From: Trebonia sp963759545
Lineage (GTDB): Bacteria; Actinomycetota; Actinomycetes; Streptosporangiales; Streptosporangiaceae
Reading direction: 5' to 3'
Assembly (NCBI GenBank): GCA_963759545.1
Contig: CAVXAB010000021.1
Span: 1-64,000 of the forward strand
Length of the DNA stretch: 64,000 bases
Positions 44,631 to 53,420 of this stretch are shown here, in pieces (the first letter of the stretch is position 1; every line of letters starts with the position of its first letter). Below the pieces are notes generated by a model. The model ran no database searches. It was given only the letters and a program-made list of their open reading frames with translations, and was not told the origin of the DNA. A program made the translations under genes and the position numbers.

Positions 44631-45281
44631 TCAGCTACCTGGGGTGAAGTCGATCCGGTCGGCGGACTTGCCCCGGCCGACGAGGACCGTGGCCACCATC
44701 TGCGGCGGGAACAGGCCGTGGGCGACGACCCCGGGCGTCGACGACAACCGGACGGCCAGCGCCGCCGGGTCTTCGACCGGCCCGTGGTAATCGGCGATCA
44801 CGCCACCGTCCGGGCTGAGCGGGACATCACGCAGCGCGGCCGGGGCGACCCGGCGCATGGTGGCGCGCAGCCCGAACGACATCAGCTCAAGGGGGACAGG
44901 CGCGTGCAGGGCCGGGACCGGCTTGGAGGAGTCGGCGATAACGACGAACCGGTCTGCCGCCCCGGCCACGATCTTCTCGCGGTTGTGCGCGCCGCCGCCC
45001 CCCTTGACCAGCCAGCCGTCGGGGGAGACCTGATCGGCGCCGTCGATGGTGATGTCGAAGCGGTCGATGCTCGTGACGTCCTCAATCCGCAGGCCCAGCT
45101 CGCGCGCCGCGTGCTCGGTGGCCGGCGACGTGGCGGCGCAGACGATGTCGAGGGATCGCCTGGCCAGGGCCGGAAGCAGGTACGCCACGGTCGAGCCGGT
45201 GCCAAGACCGACGGTCATGCCGTTCTCGACCAGCTCCGCGGCCGCTTCCGCGGCAACCTGCTTCTCTTGCTCAATGCTCAC
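44631..45281 (-). CDS. rpiA: Ribose-5-phosphate isomerase A
   Basis: Converts ribose 5-phosphate and ribulose 5-phosphate in the pentose phosphate pathway; 216 residues, normal for RpiA. Motifs: VGLGTGSTVAYLLPAL (phosphate loop), DITIDGADQVSPDGWLVKGGG (catalytic Asp region), FVVIADSSKP and a C-terminal RIDFTPGS. GTG start with GGAGG 8 nt upstream; a longer frame running 160 codons further upstream is spurious. Head-to-tail downstream of the MBL gene, ~120 bp apart. It is a housekeeping-type gene, often present in more than one copy. Confidence 0.95.
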   Translation of the reverse strand: MSIEQEKQVAAEAAAELVENGMTVGLGTGSTVAYLLPALARRSLDIVCAATSPATEHAARELGLRIEDVTSIDRFDITIDGADQVSPDGWLVKGGGGAHNREKIVAGAADRFVVIADSSKPVPALHAPVPLELMSFGLRATMRRVAPAALRDVPLSPDGGVIADYHGPVEDPAALAVRLSSTPGVVAHGLFPPQMVATVLVGRGKSADRIDFTPGS

Positions 45282-45402
45282 GTCCGGTGCCTCCAGGCGG
45301 TGATCGTTTGTGGGCACGACCAGAGTAACCAGCAGTCGTTCGGGATAATCCTGGTCTTGATTTTCGGGGAGCTGGCTCGCTTCTCGACTCGCGCGGCCGG
45401 CG

Positions 45403-46356
45403 TCACGCCAGGCAGGTGAGCGGCTTGCCGCCGTTGTAGGTGACCATGTCGGCCAGCGCCCCGAGGACGTCGACCGGGCCGCCGCGCGGGGTGCCGGCGA
45501 GCTCGGCATAGGCGCGGTGCAGGTTGCCCACGATGCGCTCCGCGTCCGGCCAGCCGGCGAACCGGCCAAGGTCAGCCTCACGCGCCGCCTCAAGCGGTGA
45601 CACGCCCGCCGCGCGACCGCGCGCGGCGAGGTCAAGCACGAACCGCAGGTAGTCGAGGGTGGCCTCCACCGGGGCCGTGCCCTCGAACACCGGCCCGTGG
45701 CCGGGCACGATGGTGCGGGCGCCGAGCGGCAGCACCGCATTCTCAAGCGCCTCGACGGCACCCGTCACCGAGCCCATCAGCAGGAACGGCGTGCCGCCGT
45801 TGAACACCAGGTCGCCGCAGAACAGCACGGACTGCTGTGGGAACCAGGCGAGCACGTCGTTGGTGGTGTGCGCCGCCGTGCCCACGTGCTTCACGGTGAT
45901 GCGCGTGTCCCCGGCGTGCAGCGCGATCTCGTCGGTGAACGTGAGGAAAGGCGGTTCGAGCGGCAGCTGTCCCCAGTCCGGGTTCTGCCAGAAGGGGAGC
46001 TCCCTGGCCGGGCCGAACGCGATCACCTCCGCCCGGGCGCGCTCGTGCGCGACGATCGTCGCGCCGGCGAACAGCGCGTTGCCGAACGTATGGTCTCCGT
46101 GGTGGTGGGTGTTCAGGACGGTGCGCACGGGTGCCGTGGTCACCTTCCTGATGGCCGCGATGTAGGCCCGCGTGCGCCGCTCGGTCGAGCACGCGTCGAT
46201 CGAGAAAACCCCTTGCGGCCCGGTGACGAACCCGGTGTTGTTGATCCACCACGTCCCGTCCGGCTGGACGTAGGCGTAGACGCCGTCGGCCACCTCGACG
46301 GTCTGCGGGCGGCCGGGGGAGGTGATCTCGTGCGCGTGCTCCTGGCCGCTGCTCAT
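45403..46356 (-). CDS. MBL-fold metallo-hydrolase
   Basis: A 317-residue metallo-beta-lactamase-fold enzyme. Zinc motif NTHHHGDHTFGNALF; further metal ligands in HVGTAAHTTNDVLAWFP, LFCGDLVFNGG and IVPGHGPVFEG. N-terminal VADGVYAYVQPDGTWWINNT is typical of the subgroup near quinohaemoprotein-associated and glyoxalase-II-like hydrolases. Hydrolyses an ester, thioester or lactone; which one is unknown. The next gene upstream on this strand is a small membrane protein. Confidence 0.92.
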   Translation of the reverse strand: MSSGQEHAHEITSPGRPQTVEVADGVYAYVQPDGTWWINNTGFVTGPQGVFSIDACSTERRTRAYIAAIRKVTTAPVRTVLNTHHHGDHTFGNALFAGATIVAHERARAEVIAFGPARELPFWQNPDWGQLPLEPPFLTFTDEIALHAGDTRITVKHVGTAAHTTNDVLAWFPQQSVLFCGDLVFNGGTPFLLMGSVTGAVEALENAVLPLGARTIVPGHGPVFEGTAPVEATLDYLRFVLDLAARGRAAGVSPLEAAREADLGRFAGWPDAERIVGNLHRAYAELAGTPRGGPVDVLGALADMVTYNGGKPLTCLA

Positions 46357-46381
46357 CGGCTAGCCTCCTCGTTTCCGGTTT

Positions 46382-46651
46382 TCAGTGGGCCGCGCACACC
46401 GGCCGGTAATGGGCCACGTCGGCGGACCAGGCCTTGCCAGTGTGCGAGTCGTGCTGCTCGTTCGGGTCCAGCCCGTCGTAGCTCCAGTCGGTAGCTGGCT
46501 CGCCGCACACGGCGCACGGTGTGATCTTCGAGCTACCGACCGGGATGCCGTCGCCCTCCGTCCGCCGGACCCGAATCCAGATCATGGCCACGAGTACGAC
46601 GACGTGAATCACCGTCACCAGGATGATTATCGTGGTCAGATTGCTGTCCAC
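46382..46651 (-). CDS. Small membrane protein with Cys-rich cytoplasmic or surface tail
   Basis: About 89 residues: one hydrophobic helix (TIIILVTVIHVVVLVAMIWI) then a polar tail with CAVCGEPATDWSYDG and PVCAAH. The CxxC and terminal Cys suggest a metal or disulfide site. GTG chosen because GGAAG precedes it; a TTG 27 nt upstream is a weaker option. No family recognised. It lies 25 bp upstream of the MBL gene on the same strand, so it may be co-transcribed. Confidence 0.65.
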   Translation of the reverse strand: MDSNLTTIIILVTVIHVVVLVAMIWIRVRRTEGDGIPVGSSKITPCAVCGEPATDWSYDGLDPNEQHDSHTGKAWSADVAHYRPVCAAH

Positions 46652-46736
46652 CTTGGTCTTCCTTCCTGCCAGGCACAACCCGTGCCGGCAACGCTTTCCT
46701 CCGGCCGCACGGCGCGATCTGCCTCACAGGGCCGTG

Positions 46737-47255
46737 CTAGATGCTGTCCTTGGCGGGGGCGGGGACCGGCTTGACGCCGGCCCGGCAGGCCGCCTCGTTG
46801 AGCTCCGTGAGCCCCTTGTGCAGTTCCATGAGGTCGCCGAGGCTCATGCCGAGCTTGGCCACGACGGCGGGCGGCACGTTCAGCGCCTGCTCGCGCAGGG
46901 CGCGGCCCTGCTCCGTCAGGCCGATGCGGAGCTGGCGCTCGTCGTCCGGGTCGCGGGTCCTGGTGACCAGGCCCGCGGCCTCGAGGCGCTTCAGCATCGG
47001 CGAGAGCGTCGGCCCGTCGAGCTGGAGCATCTCGATGAGCTCTTTCACCGCGAGCGGCGACTGCCCCCACAGGGCCAGCATCACCAGGTACTGCGGGTGG
47101 GTCAGCCCCATCGGCTCCAGGATCGGCCGGTAGATGCTCAGCACGCTGCGCGCCGCGATCGACAGGGCGAAGCACACCTGGCGCTCTAGGGCCAGCGGAT
47201 CGCCAGGTATCTCCGGCAGCTCTGCCCGGCCGTCCACGCCCGCGGTGTTCTCCAT
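46737..47255 (-). CDS. MarR-family regulator, OhrR-like
   Basis: A 172-residue winged-helix dimer. ERQVCFALSIAARSVLSIYR carries a Cys at the position of the peroxide-sensing Cys15 of OhrR, followed by EPMGLTHPQYLVMLALW, the recognition region LDGPTLSPMLKRLEAAGLVT, and the wing RDPDDERQLRIGLTEQG. OhrR proteins repress ohr (organic hydroperoxide resistance) and are induced by hydroperoxides; no ohr gene is in the window. An inverted repeat GCCCTAA/TTAGGGC sits just upstream. Start at the second Met (ENTAGVDG) or the first. Confidence 0.88.
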   Translation of the reverse strand: MENTAGVDGRAELPEIPGDPLALERQVCFALSIAARSVLSIYRPILEPMGLTHPQYLVMLALWGQSPLAVKELIEMLQLDGPTLSPMLKRLEAAGLVTRTRDPDDERQLRIGLTEQGRALREQALNVPPAVVAKLGMSLGDLMELHKGLTELNEAACRAGVKPVPAPAKDSI

Positions 47256-47291
47256 TGCGCCCTCGCAGCCCAAGACCCAGAGTTGATGTAC

Positions 47292-47323
47292 GCCCTAACC
47301 ATTAGGACACTATCAATTAGGGC
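47292..47323. promoter_or_regulatory. GCCCTAA...TTAGGGC inverted repeat, candidate MarR operator
   Basis: Arms gccctaa (47292-47298) and ttagggc (47317-47323) flank an AT-richer 18-bp core with TTAGG and TAAC. It lies 37 bp upstream of the OhrR-like gene's start, in the short gap after the TetR gene. Size and location suit autoregulation. Confidence 0.5.
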
Positions 47324-47324
47324 A

Positions 47325-47927
47325 CTAACGAAGCAAGCGGCCGATGGAATGCGGCGATCTGATGCCGTCGAGCACGAGGGCGGCGAGCTCGTCGTAGGCG
47401 TCCGCGTCGCCGAGCCCGGTGGCCGCGAGGACGGCGCCGCTCTGGATGCGCGCCATCGTGGCGGCGGCCGTGTCGGCGACGAATGCGGCGTGCACGGGGC
47501 GGAACTCGCCGCTGGATACGCCCGCGGCGATCAGTTCCCCGACCCGCCGGGCGGCGATCGCCGTGTTCTGCTCGTAGATCTCGCGCGCGAACGCGTGGGC
47601 GGCCAGGTCGGTCATGAAGGCCGCCGAGGCGGGCCGCAGCGCGTCGCCGATCGCGTGCAGGTAGCCGGCGATCCGCTCGCCCGGCGTTGCGAAGCGCGGG
47701 TCGGCGATGGCGGACTCGACCTGCCCGGTCGCGGTACGGAAGAAGCGACGGACGACGTTGACGGTCACCTGGTCCTTGGTCTGCCCGAGCGTGTACAGGG
47801 TCGACTTGGAGCAGTGCAGGCGGGCGGAAAGGTCGTCCAGGGTCAAGTGCCTGAAGCCCTCGGCGAGGAACAGCGACACGAGCTGGTCGAGGAGTTCTTC
47901 GCGGCGACGGCTAACCAGTGCGGGCAT
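47325..47927 (-). CDS. TetR-family regulator of the acyl-CoA dehydrogenase
   Basis: A 200-residue TetR protein: HTH at about 10-55 (LDQLVSLFLAEGFRHLTLDD, LSARLHCSKSTLYTLGQTKD), then a helical ligand domain. Divergent from the acyl-CoA dehydrogenase with an 84-bp gap containing TACTGT-N10-ACAGTA, so it probably represses that gene and itself in response to an acyl-CoA or fatty acid, like many actinobacterial TetR/ACAD pairs. It runs towards the OhrR-like gene. Confidence 0.92.
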   Translation of the reverse strand: MPALVSRRREELLDQLVSLFLAEGFRHLTLDDLSARLHCSKSTLYTLGQTKDQVTVNVVRRFFRTATGQVESAIADPRFATPGERIAGYLHAIGDALRPASAAFMTDLAAHAFAREIYEQNTAIAARRVGELIAAGVSSGEFRPVHAAFVADTAAATMARIQSGAVLAATGLGDADAYDELAALVLDGIRSPHSIGRLLR

Positions 47928-47951
47928 CTACCCAGCCTAATCGCCAGCCAG

Positions 47952-47973
47952 TACTGTAGTACATACGACAGTA
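47952..47973. promoter_or_regulatory. 22-bp palindrome, candidate TetR operator
   Basis: TACTGT-N10-ACAGTA with perfectly complementary six-base arms, centred in the divergent gap between the TetR gene and the acyl-CoA dehydrogenase. It is the best operator candidate in this locus. Confidence 0.6.
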
Positions 47974-48011
47974 TCGTTCTGCGTATCTTAGGCCAGCGGC
48001 CGGGAGGATCC

Positions 48012-49158
48012 ATGCCAGCGGTGCGACTGATGCCGACCCAGGAGTCGGCCGACCTGATCGAGCTGACGCGCAGCATCGCCGACAAGGAACTGCGCCCGCT
48101 GGTCGACGAGGCCGAGCGCGCGCACGCGTTTCCCCGGGCGGTGTTCACCACCCTTGGCCAGGCCGGCCTGCTGAGCCTGCCCTATCCGGAGGAGTACGGC
48201 GGCGGCGGGCAGCCCTATGAGGTCTACCTGCAGGTGCTTGAGGAGATCGCCGCGGCCTGGGCCGGTGTCGGGGTCGGGGTGAGCGTGCACGCGCTGAGCT
48301 GCTTCGGGCTCTTCCACGCGGGCACCGAGGAGCAGAAGCAGCGGTGGCTGCCCGCCATGCTCGGCGGTGAGCTGCTCGGTGCCTACTGCCTGTCGGAGGC
48401 GCACGCCGGCTCTGACCCGGCGGCCATGCGCACCAGGGCCGTGCGCGACGGCGACGATTACGTGATCACCGGGGCGAAGGCCTGGACCACCCACGGCGGG
48501 GAGGCGGACTTTTACAAGGTGATGGCCCGCACCAGCGACGACGGCGGGCGCGGCATCTCCTGCTTCCTGGTACCCGCCGATGCCCCCGGCCTTTCCGCGG
48601 ACACCCCGGAAGACAAGATGGGCCTGATGAGCTCGGTGACCGCGACGATGCTGTTCGACAACGTACGGGTTCCGGCGCAGCGCGCGGCTGGGGGCCGAGG
48701 GGCAGGGCCTGGCGATCGCGCTGGCGGGGCTGGATTCCGGGCGCCTCGGCATCGCCGCGGTCGCCACCGGCGTCGCCCAGGCGGCACTGGACGTGGCCGT
48801 GAAGTACGCGAAGGAGCGTGAGTCCTTCGGCAAGCCCGTGATCGAGCACCAGGGGCTGGCGTTCCTGCTCGCCGACATGGCCGCCGCCGTGGAGTCCGCG
48901 CGGGCGACCTACCTGTTCGCGGCGCGGCTGCGGGACGCCGGCCGCCCGTTCTCCCGCCAGGCGTCGGTCGCCAAGATGACCGCCACCGACAACGCGATGA
49001 AGGTGACCACCGACGCGGTCCAGGTCCTCGGCGGAGCCGGCTACACCAAGGACTTCCCGGTCGAGCGCTACATGCGCGAGACCAAGGTCATGCAGATCTT
49101 CGAGGGCACCAACCAGATCCAGCGACTGGTCATCAGCCGCGACCTCGCCAGGGGCTAG
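48012..49158 (+). pseudogene. Acyl-CoA dehydrogenase, frameshifted
   Basis: If joined, 382 residues of the FAD-dependent acyl-CoA dehydrogenase family. First frame: PEEYGGGGQPYEVYLQVLEE, AYCLSEAHAGSDPAAMRTRA (FAD-binding), ITGAKAWTTHGG, then VTATMLFDNVRVPAQR. One extra base near 48684 in a c/g run shifts it; the other frame resumes LGAEGQGLAIALAGLDSGRL, YAKERESFGKPVIEHQGLAF, DAVQVLGGAGYTKDFPVERY and EGTNQIQRLVISR, where the catalytic Glu is expected. GGGAGG precedes the ATG. The typical length and otherwise perfect motifs make a sequencing error as likely as a real lesion. Confidence 0.88.
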
Positions 49159-49188
49159 GACCGGGCCGCTGACCAGCATATTCTCGAA

Positions 49189-49287
49189 TCACTCGCGCTT
49201 AGGGCGGGTGGTGTGGCCGTGCTTCGCCGCCCGGCTGCCGATGGCGGTGGCCATGTTGCCCGAGCCGATGATGCTGATGGTGGTCAT
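49189..49287 (-). pseudogene. Truncated Rossmann leader (F420/NADP oxidoreductase-like)
   Basis: A 32-codon frame, TTISIIGSGNMATAIGSRAA then KHGHTTRPKRE and a stop. It is the N-terminal dinucleotide-binding beta-alpha unit of NADPH:F420 reductase-like proteins (normally ~200 residues). The rest is missing; beyond KHGHT the sequence is unrelated. Confidence 0.7.
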
Positions 49288-49349
49288 GATGAATGTTCCT
49301 CCGTCGTGTGCGGGTCAGTTGGCTGTGATGGTCTTGCCGGCGTGATGCG

Positions 49350-49748
49350 TCACGTCGAGAGCGTTGGCCGTCCGGTGGAGGCTTGGCATTTGAGTTCGAG
49401 GTTGTTTCCGGCCGGGTCGCGGATGAACACCGCGTAGTAGTCCGGTCCGTACTCCGGCCACAGCCGAGGCTCGTGGAGGATCTCGGCGCCGGCTGCGGTA
49501 GCGAACTCGTGGCCGAGTCGGACGGTCGCCTCGTCCTCGACCCTGAGCGCAACGTGGGTCTGGCGACCACCGGGGTCGGTCGCCAGCGAGAAGAACAGCT
49601 GGGCTGGCTGGCCAGGTAGGGCGTACCCGATCAGGTTCGGCATATCGAAGGTTCGCGTACCCCCGGCCAGGCTGACGATCTGGTCGTACCAGTCGCCAAT
49701 GGCGTTCAGGTCGTCGACTTGGAGGACGACATGGTCGAGCAGCGTCAT
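49350..49748 (-). CDS. VOC (glyoxalase-fold) protein
   Basis: A 132-residue single-domain VOC protein: TLLDHVVLQVDDLNAIGDWY, LFFSLATDPGGRQTHVALRV, ILHEPRLWPEYGPDYYAVFI, RDPAGNNLELKC with the C-terminal metal Glu. VOC proteins of this size are often lyases, dioxygenases or resistance proteins; which one is not evident. Its ATG overlaps the stop of the upstream truncated Rossmann leader as ATGA, so it is translated from that fragment's initiation region. It sits between two such fragments. Confidence 0.85.
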   Translation of the reverse strand: MTLLDHVVLQVDDLNAIGDWYDQIVSLAGGTRTFDMPNLIGYALPGQPAQLFFSLATDPGGRQTHVALRVEDEATVRLGHEFATAAGAEILHEPRLWPEYGPDYYAVFIRDPAGNNLELKCQASTGRPTLST

Positions 49749-49888
49749 GGGCGCTCTCCAGTCCTGCTGCGGCCTCGCTCTGCGGCTGCCGCCTCCCGCA
49801 GCGCCGCGACAAGCTCGCTGGCGACCGGCTGGAGCTGGCAGGTGATGGCTTGGGCCATGTTGCCGGGCCCGATGAATCTGACACGCAT
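49745..49888 (-). pseudogene. Second truncated Rossmann leader, coupled to the VOC gene
   Basis: A 47-codon frame (RVRFIGPGNMAQAITCQLQP, ending ERGRSRTGERP). GGAGG lies 5 nt before the ATG, so it should be translated. The first ~16 residues match the same F420/NADP-type leader as the downstream fragment; the remainder does not look like a continuing Rossmann fold. An internal deletion of an NADPH:F420-type gene would explain it. Confidence 0.6.
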
Positions 49889-50437
49889 GAGTGCCTCCGG
49901 TGGGATGGAAATCGGGTACCTTCAGCTGACCGCGAATTCTCGCGTGCGCTGCCCAGGCATAAAAAAATCCGGGCCCTGCAATGCCACCGCGGATTTCACG
50001 GATGGACCTGCCAGGGACCGGAGCTTAACTTCTACGTTACACGCCTTTCCCCAAAACAAAAATGCAGGCCGGCCATTCGGTGCTCGTCACCGGCTTCACC
50101 GTCCGTCTCCCGGCCCGGCAGAACACGGCGAGGATAAACCTTCCGGTGAACTCCCAGACTGTATTAGGGCATGCTCCTAAAACATTTAGGTATGGCGAGC
50201 CGCGCCCCTGTCCTGAGGACGCCGGCCTAGACGGGTCGGCCGGAATCAAGCAGGTTCTGCTGCCAACGGGCAGCGGGGCATAGGGCGGTTCACGATGAGT
50301 GGCTCCGAGCGCCCGACAATCCTCAGCTCTCGCCATTCCTCGCCTCGCCGTCTCGTGGCCGGCCAGTCTCGCCGGGCTCGCAGCCAGGCATTGCCTGTGC
50401 CTGGATGCGGGTCCCGTCATCCGGCAGGCTTGACGAT
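49889..50437. other. 549-bp stretch without a supported gene
   Basis: Mixed composition with an AT-rich part (cataaaaaaatccggg near 49960). No frame with family resemblance on either strand and no strong hairpin. Promoters for the VOC pair (minus) and the SDR (plus) must lie here. Confidence 0.4.
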
Positions 50438-51190
50438 ATGGACAACTTGATCGCACTCGTCACAGGAGCGAACACCGGCATTGGCAAGGAAATTGCCAAG
50501 CAACTGACGGATGCAGGCCACGCGGTCTACGTGGCTGCGCGTGACGCGGACCGGGGCAAGGCCGCAGTCGCGGAGATCGGCGGCGACGCGCGGCTGCTCG
50601 TCCTGGACGTGACCGACGCCGCCAGCGTCACCGCCGCGGCGCAAGCCGTCCCAGCGCTGGACATCCTGGTCAACAACGCGGGCATCTCCGGAGACGGCAC
50701 GACGGTCGCGGAAGGCCCGGACGTTTTCCGCCGGATCTACGAGACGAACGTATTCGGGGTCGTCGCGGTGACCAACGCGTTCCTGCCTGCGCTGCGCCGG
50801 TCCGCGCATCCCCGCGTGGTGAACATCTCAAGCGGTACCGGCTCGCTGGCCACAACGGCGGCGCGGACGCCAGAAATAGTAGCGGCGGCAAAGTCGCGCG
50901 AGGCGGTGGCCGGTGGAACGATGCCGCCAGGGACGTTCGCCGCGTACCGCTCGTCGAAGGCGGCGCTGAACGAGCTGACCGTGATCTACGCCCAGGCCCT
51001 GGCCGCGGACGGCATCAAGGTGAACGCGCTGGCTCCCGGCCTGCGCCGCACCGGCCTCAACCCCGCCGCCGCGGCCGGCGGCGGCGATCCGGCCGAGGCC
51101 GCGGCCGGCGCGGTCCGCCTGGCGCTGCTGCCCGACGACGCCCCGACCGGCGAGTTCGTCTCCTGGGACGGCACGCCGGTCCCCTGGTAG
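50438..51190 (+). CDS. Short-chain dehydrogenase/reductase
   Basis: A 250-residue classical SDR: Rossmann motif ALVTGANTGIGKEIAKQLTD, LDILVNNAGISGDG, catalytic Ser in RVVNISSGTGSL, and Tyr/Lys in TFAAYRSSKAALNELTVIYA, then NALAPGLRRTGLN. Reduces or oxidises a carbonyl/alcohol with NAD(P)H; substrate unknown. The ATG at MDNLIALVTG was chosen because the Rossmann fold starts directly after it. It converges on the Pkn kinase, 16 bp apart. Confidence 0.93.
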   Translation: MDNLIALVTGANTGIGKEIAKQLTDAGHAVYVAARDADRGKAAVAEIGGDARLLVLDVTDAASVTAAAQAVPALDILVNNAGISGDGTTVAEGPDVFRRIYETNVFGVVAVTNAFLPALRRSAHPRVVNISSGTGSLATTAARTPEIVAAAKSREAVAGGTMPPGTFAAYRSSKAALNELTVIYAQALAADGIKVNALAPGLRRTGLNPAAAAGGGDPAEAAAGAVRLALLPDDAPTGEFVSWDGTPVPW

Positions 51191-51206
51191 GGGGAACACC
51201 GCCTCG

Positions 51207-53208
51207 TCATCCCGTTGGTGCCACGGTCGGCGTCAGTCCTGACCCGGGCGCCGTGGTGTCCGTGGCAACACCGGTCGCGCCGGTGTCGCTCGGCGCTGGC
51301 GTCGGCGTGGCGGTGGTCGGCGTCGGCGTCGGGGTGGTCGGGCGTCGGCGTGGCGGTGGTCGGCGTCGGCGTCGGGGTCGTGGCGGTAGGCGTTGGCGAC
51401 GCCTTGGTGGCCGTGGCCGTCGGCGTCGGTGCCGCGGTGGTCTTGCCCGGGCTCGCCGACGGCTTGGCGGAGCTCCGGGCGGCCGACGGCGAGGTGGCAT
51501 GCGCTGAGAGAGGCGCGGTGGCCATGGCCGGGACACTGCACGACACCGTGTACGCCGCCGGGCTGGACGCCGCGGCGACCGGACTGGTGACGACCAGCAC
51601 CGCATCACCGGAAGCGGGCAGGGCCGGCGGCGTGATCGCCAGCGGCGCTACGGTTTTCGTGCCCGGCGTGGTGAAGGTCACCGTGCTCGCGGCGGAATTT
51701 TGCCCGTCGGCCAGCGCCCAGTAATAGCTGACCGTCCCTGCCTTCTTGCTCGTGATCGAGCCGGTGGCGGTCAGGCTAGGCGCCGCGGCCGCGCACGACG
51801 ACACTGTCTGCACCGCCGGCTGCACCGACGCTGACAGGGCGATCTCGCTGTTGGCCGTGGTGCAAAGCAGCTTGTAAGTGGCCTTGTTCGAGGTATTCGC
51901 CGCGGGACTGAGCATCTTGATCTCGGCCCATCCGCTGCCCGCCTTGCTGGCCTTGACGGTCCCGCCGCTGACGTGCTGGCTCCCGGCCGCGGTGAAGCTC
52001 AGCGTCTGCACCGGACCCGGCTTCCCCGACGAGTACAGCCACTGGTAAGACAATGTCCCCTGTTCGGTGGCGGTGACCGTACCGCTGTAGGTGAACGCGG
52101 TCGCGGTGGTGCACCTGGAGGCCGACACCGGCGGCGTCACGGTGACCTGAGCGGCGAAAGCATCGGTGGACGCGCTGCTCAGCTGGACGTTGTCGGACTT
52201 TCTCGATAGCGCGACCGCCGCCACCGAGCCAACCACGACGATCGCCGCGGCCGCGACCGCTACGAAGGTCAGTACTTTGCGCCGGGCACGCCGGGTCGCC
52301 GTCGCCGAGCCGCCGCCACCGCCCGCCAGGAGCGGGAGCAGCGCGGTAGCGCGCTCCGCGAGCTCGCGACGGCCATCGTCTTCCCAGGATGGCCCGTAGG
52401 CGGTGACCGCCCGCGCGCCAAGCTCGCTGACGAATGACCGCGTGTTCCGCGGCCGGTCCGCCGGGTTCTTGGCCATCCCCCACGCGACGAGGTCTCGGAG
52501 CGCCTCGTCGAGCCCGTCACGCGGCACCGGCGCGGACTCGTGCTGGTGCCGCAGCTGCCCCAGCCGCCCGGAAAACGGGGGCTTGCCGCGCACGCTCTCG
52601 AAGAAGACAGCGGTCGCCGCGTACATGTCGGTCGCCGGAACGCTCGGTGCCCCGTGCCACAGTTCCGGCGCCATGTACGCAGGCGTTCCCGGGGCAGGTA
52701 TCTGCTTGTCCGCCCGCACCGCAACGCCAAAGTCGGTCAGCGTGCACCAGCCACCCCCGTCGATCAGCACGTTGTCCGGCTTGAAATCGCGGTGGGGGAC
52801 GCGACGCGAGTGCGCGGCGGCGAGCCCGAGCAGTGAGTCCTTCAGTACCACGAGCGCGGCGACGGCGCTGAGCGGCCCGCGGCGCGCGATGACCTGGCGC
52901 AGCGAAACCCCGTCAACCAGCTCCATCACGATGGCGGCGCCCTGGCCGGGCTGCTCCACGTAGTCGAATAGCCGCACCATGTGCGCGGCGTCAAGAGACT
53001 TGAGCCGCTCGGCTTCTGAACGGAATCCCCGGAGGAACTCCGGGTGGCTGACCAGGCTCGCGTCGAAGTACTTGATCGCCACGCGCTGGCCGGTCGCGTC
53101 GTTGACCGCCGCCACGACACGGCCGGATACCCCGTGGCCAAGCAGCCGGTCCTCGGTGTAGCCAGGAACCGCCCACTCGGCGTAGCTAGGTATTGTCCAC
53201 GCACTCAT
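51207..53208 (-). CDS. Membrane Ser/Thr protein kinase (Pkn type) with disrupted C-terminal tail
   Basis: Eukaryotic-type kinase: LLGHGVSGRVVAAV (P loop), K46 in VAIKYF, catalytic HRDFKPDNVLI (139-149), LTDFGVAV (DFG) and GTPAYMAPELW (activation segment end), then one membrane span (KVLTFVAVAAAAIVVVGSVA, ~311-334). The extracytoplasmic part has two beta-rich repeats (VTVTPPVSASRCTTATAFTY and a second copy) and a Pro/Thr/Ala-rich tail. A 43-bp tandem duplication in that tail shifts the frame just before a terminal APSDTGATGVAT stretch that ends at the given stop. AGGAG precedes the chosen ATG. Confidence 0.85.
51298..51378. repeat. 43-bp tandem duplication in the kinase tail
   Basis: Identical 38-bp blocks at 51298-51335 and 51341-51378 (period 43). 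Since 43 is not a multiple of 3, the second copy moves the kinase frame by one base. Each block encodes a TPTPTPTTATPT-like repeat on the minus strand. Confidence 0.8.
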
Positions 53209-53420
53209 GGCGAACTCCTTGCTGAACCAACCAGTACCGTATGCCGCGCTGCCCGAGGCCCAGCCCACGTCAGAGCGATGAAATAAATTGTAAGGAATGT
53301 TGGCAAATTGCCGGTCTATGGTAACTAACCCGTTACGATCCCTGGTCGCGGCCTCGGGTTGGCTGGCTGCGGCACCCGGTGAGCTGGAGCATCCCTGGCC
53401 GCTGCTGTTATGTTCCGGAC

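Noticed and set aside
49955..49975. A-run followed by G+C-rich bases as a terminator
   Set aside because: No stem can be formed; order is wrong for a Rho-independent terminator on either strand.
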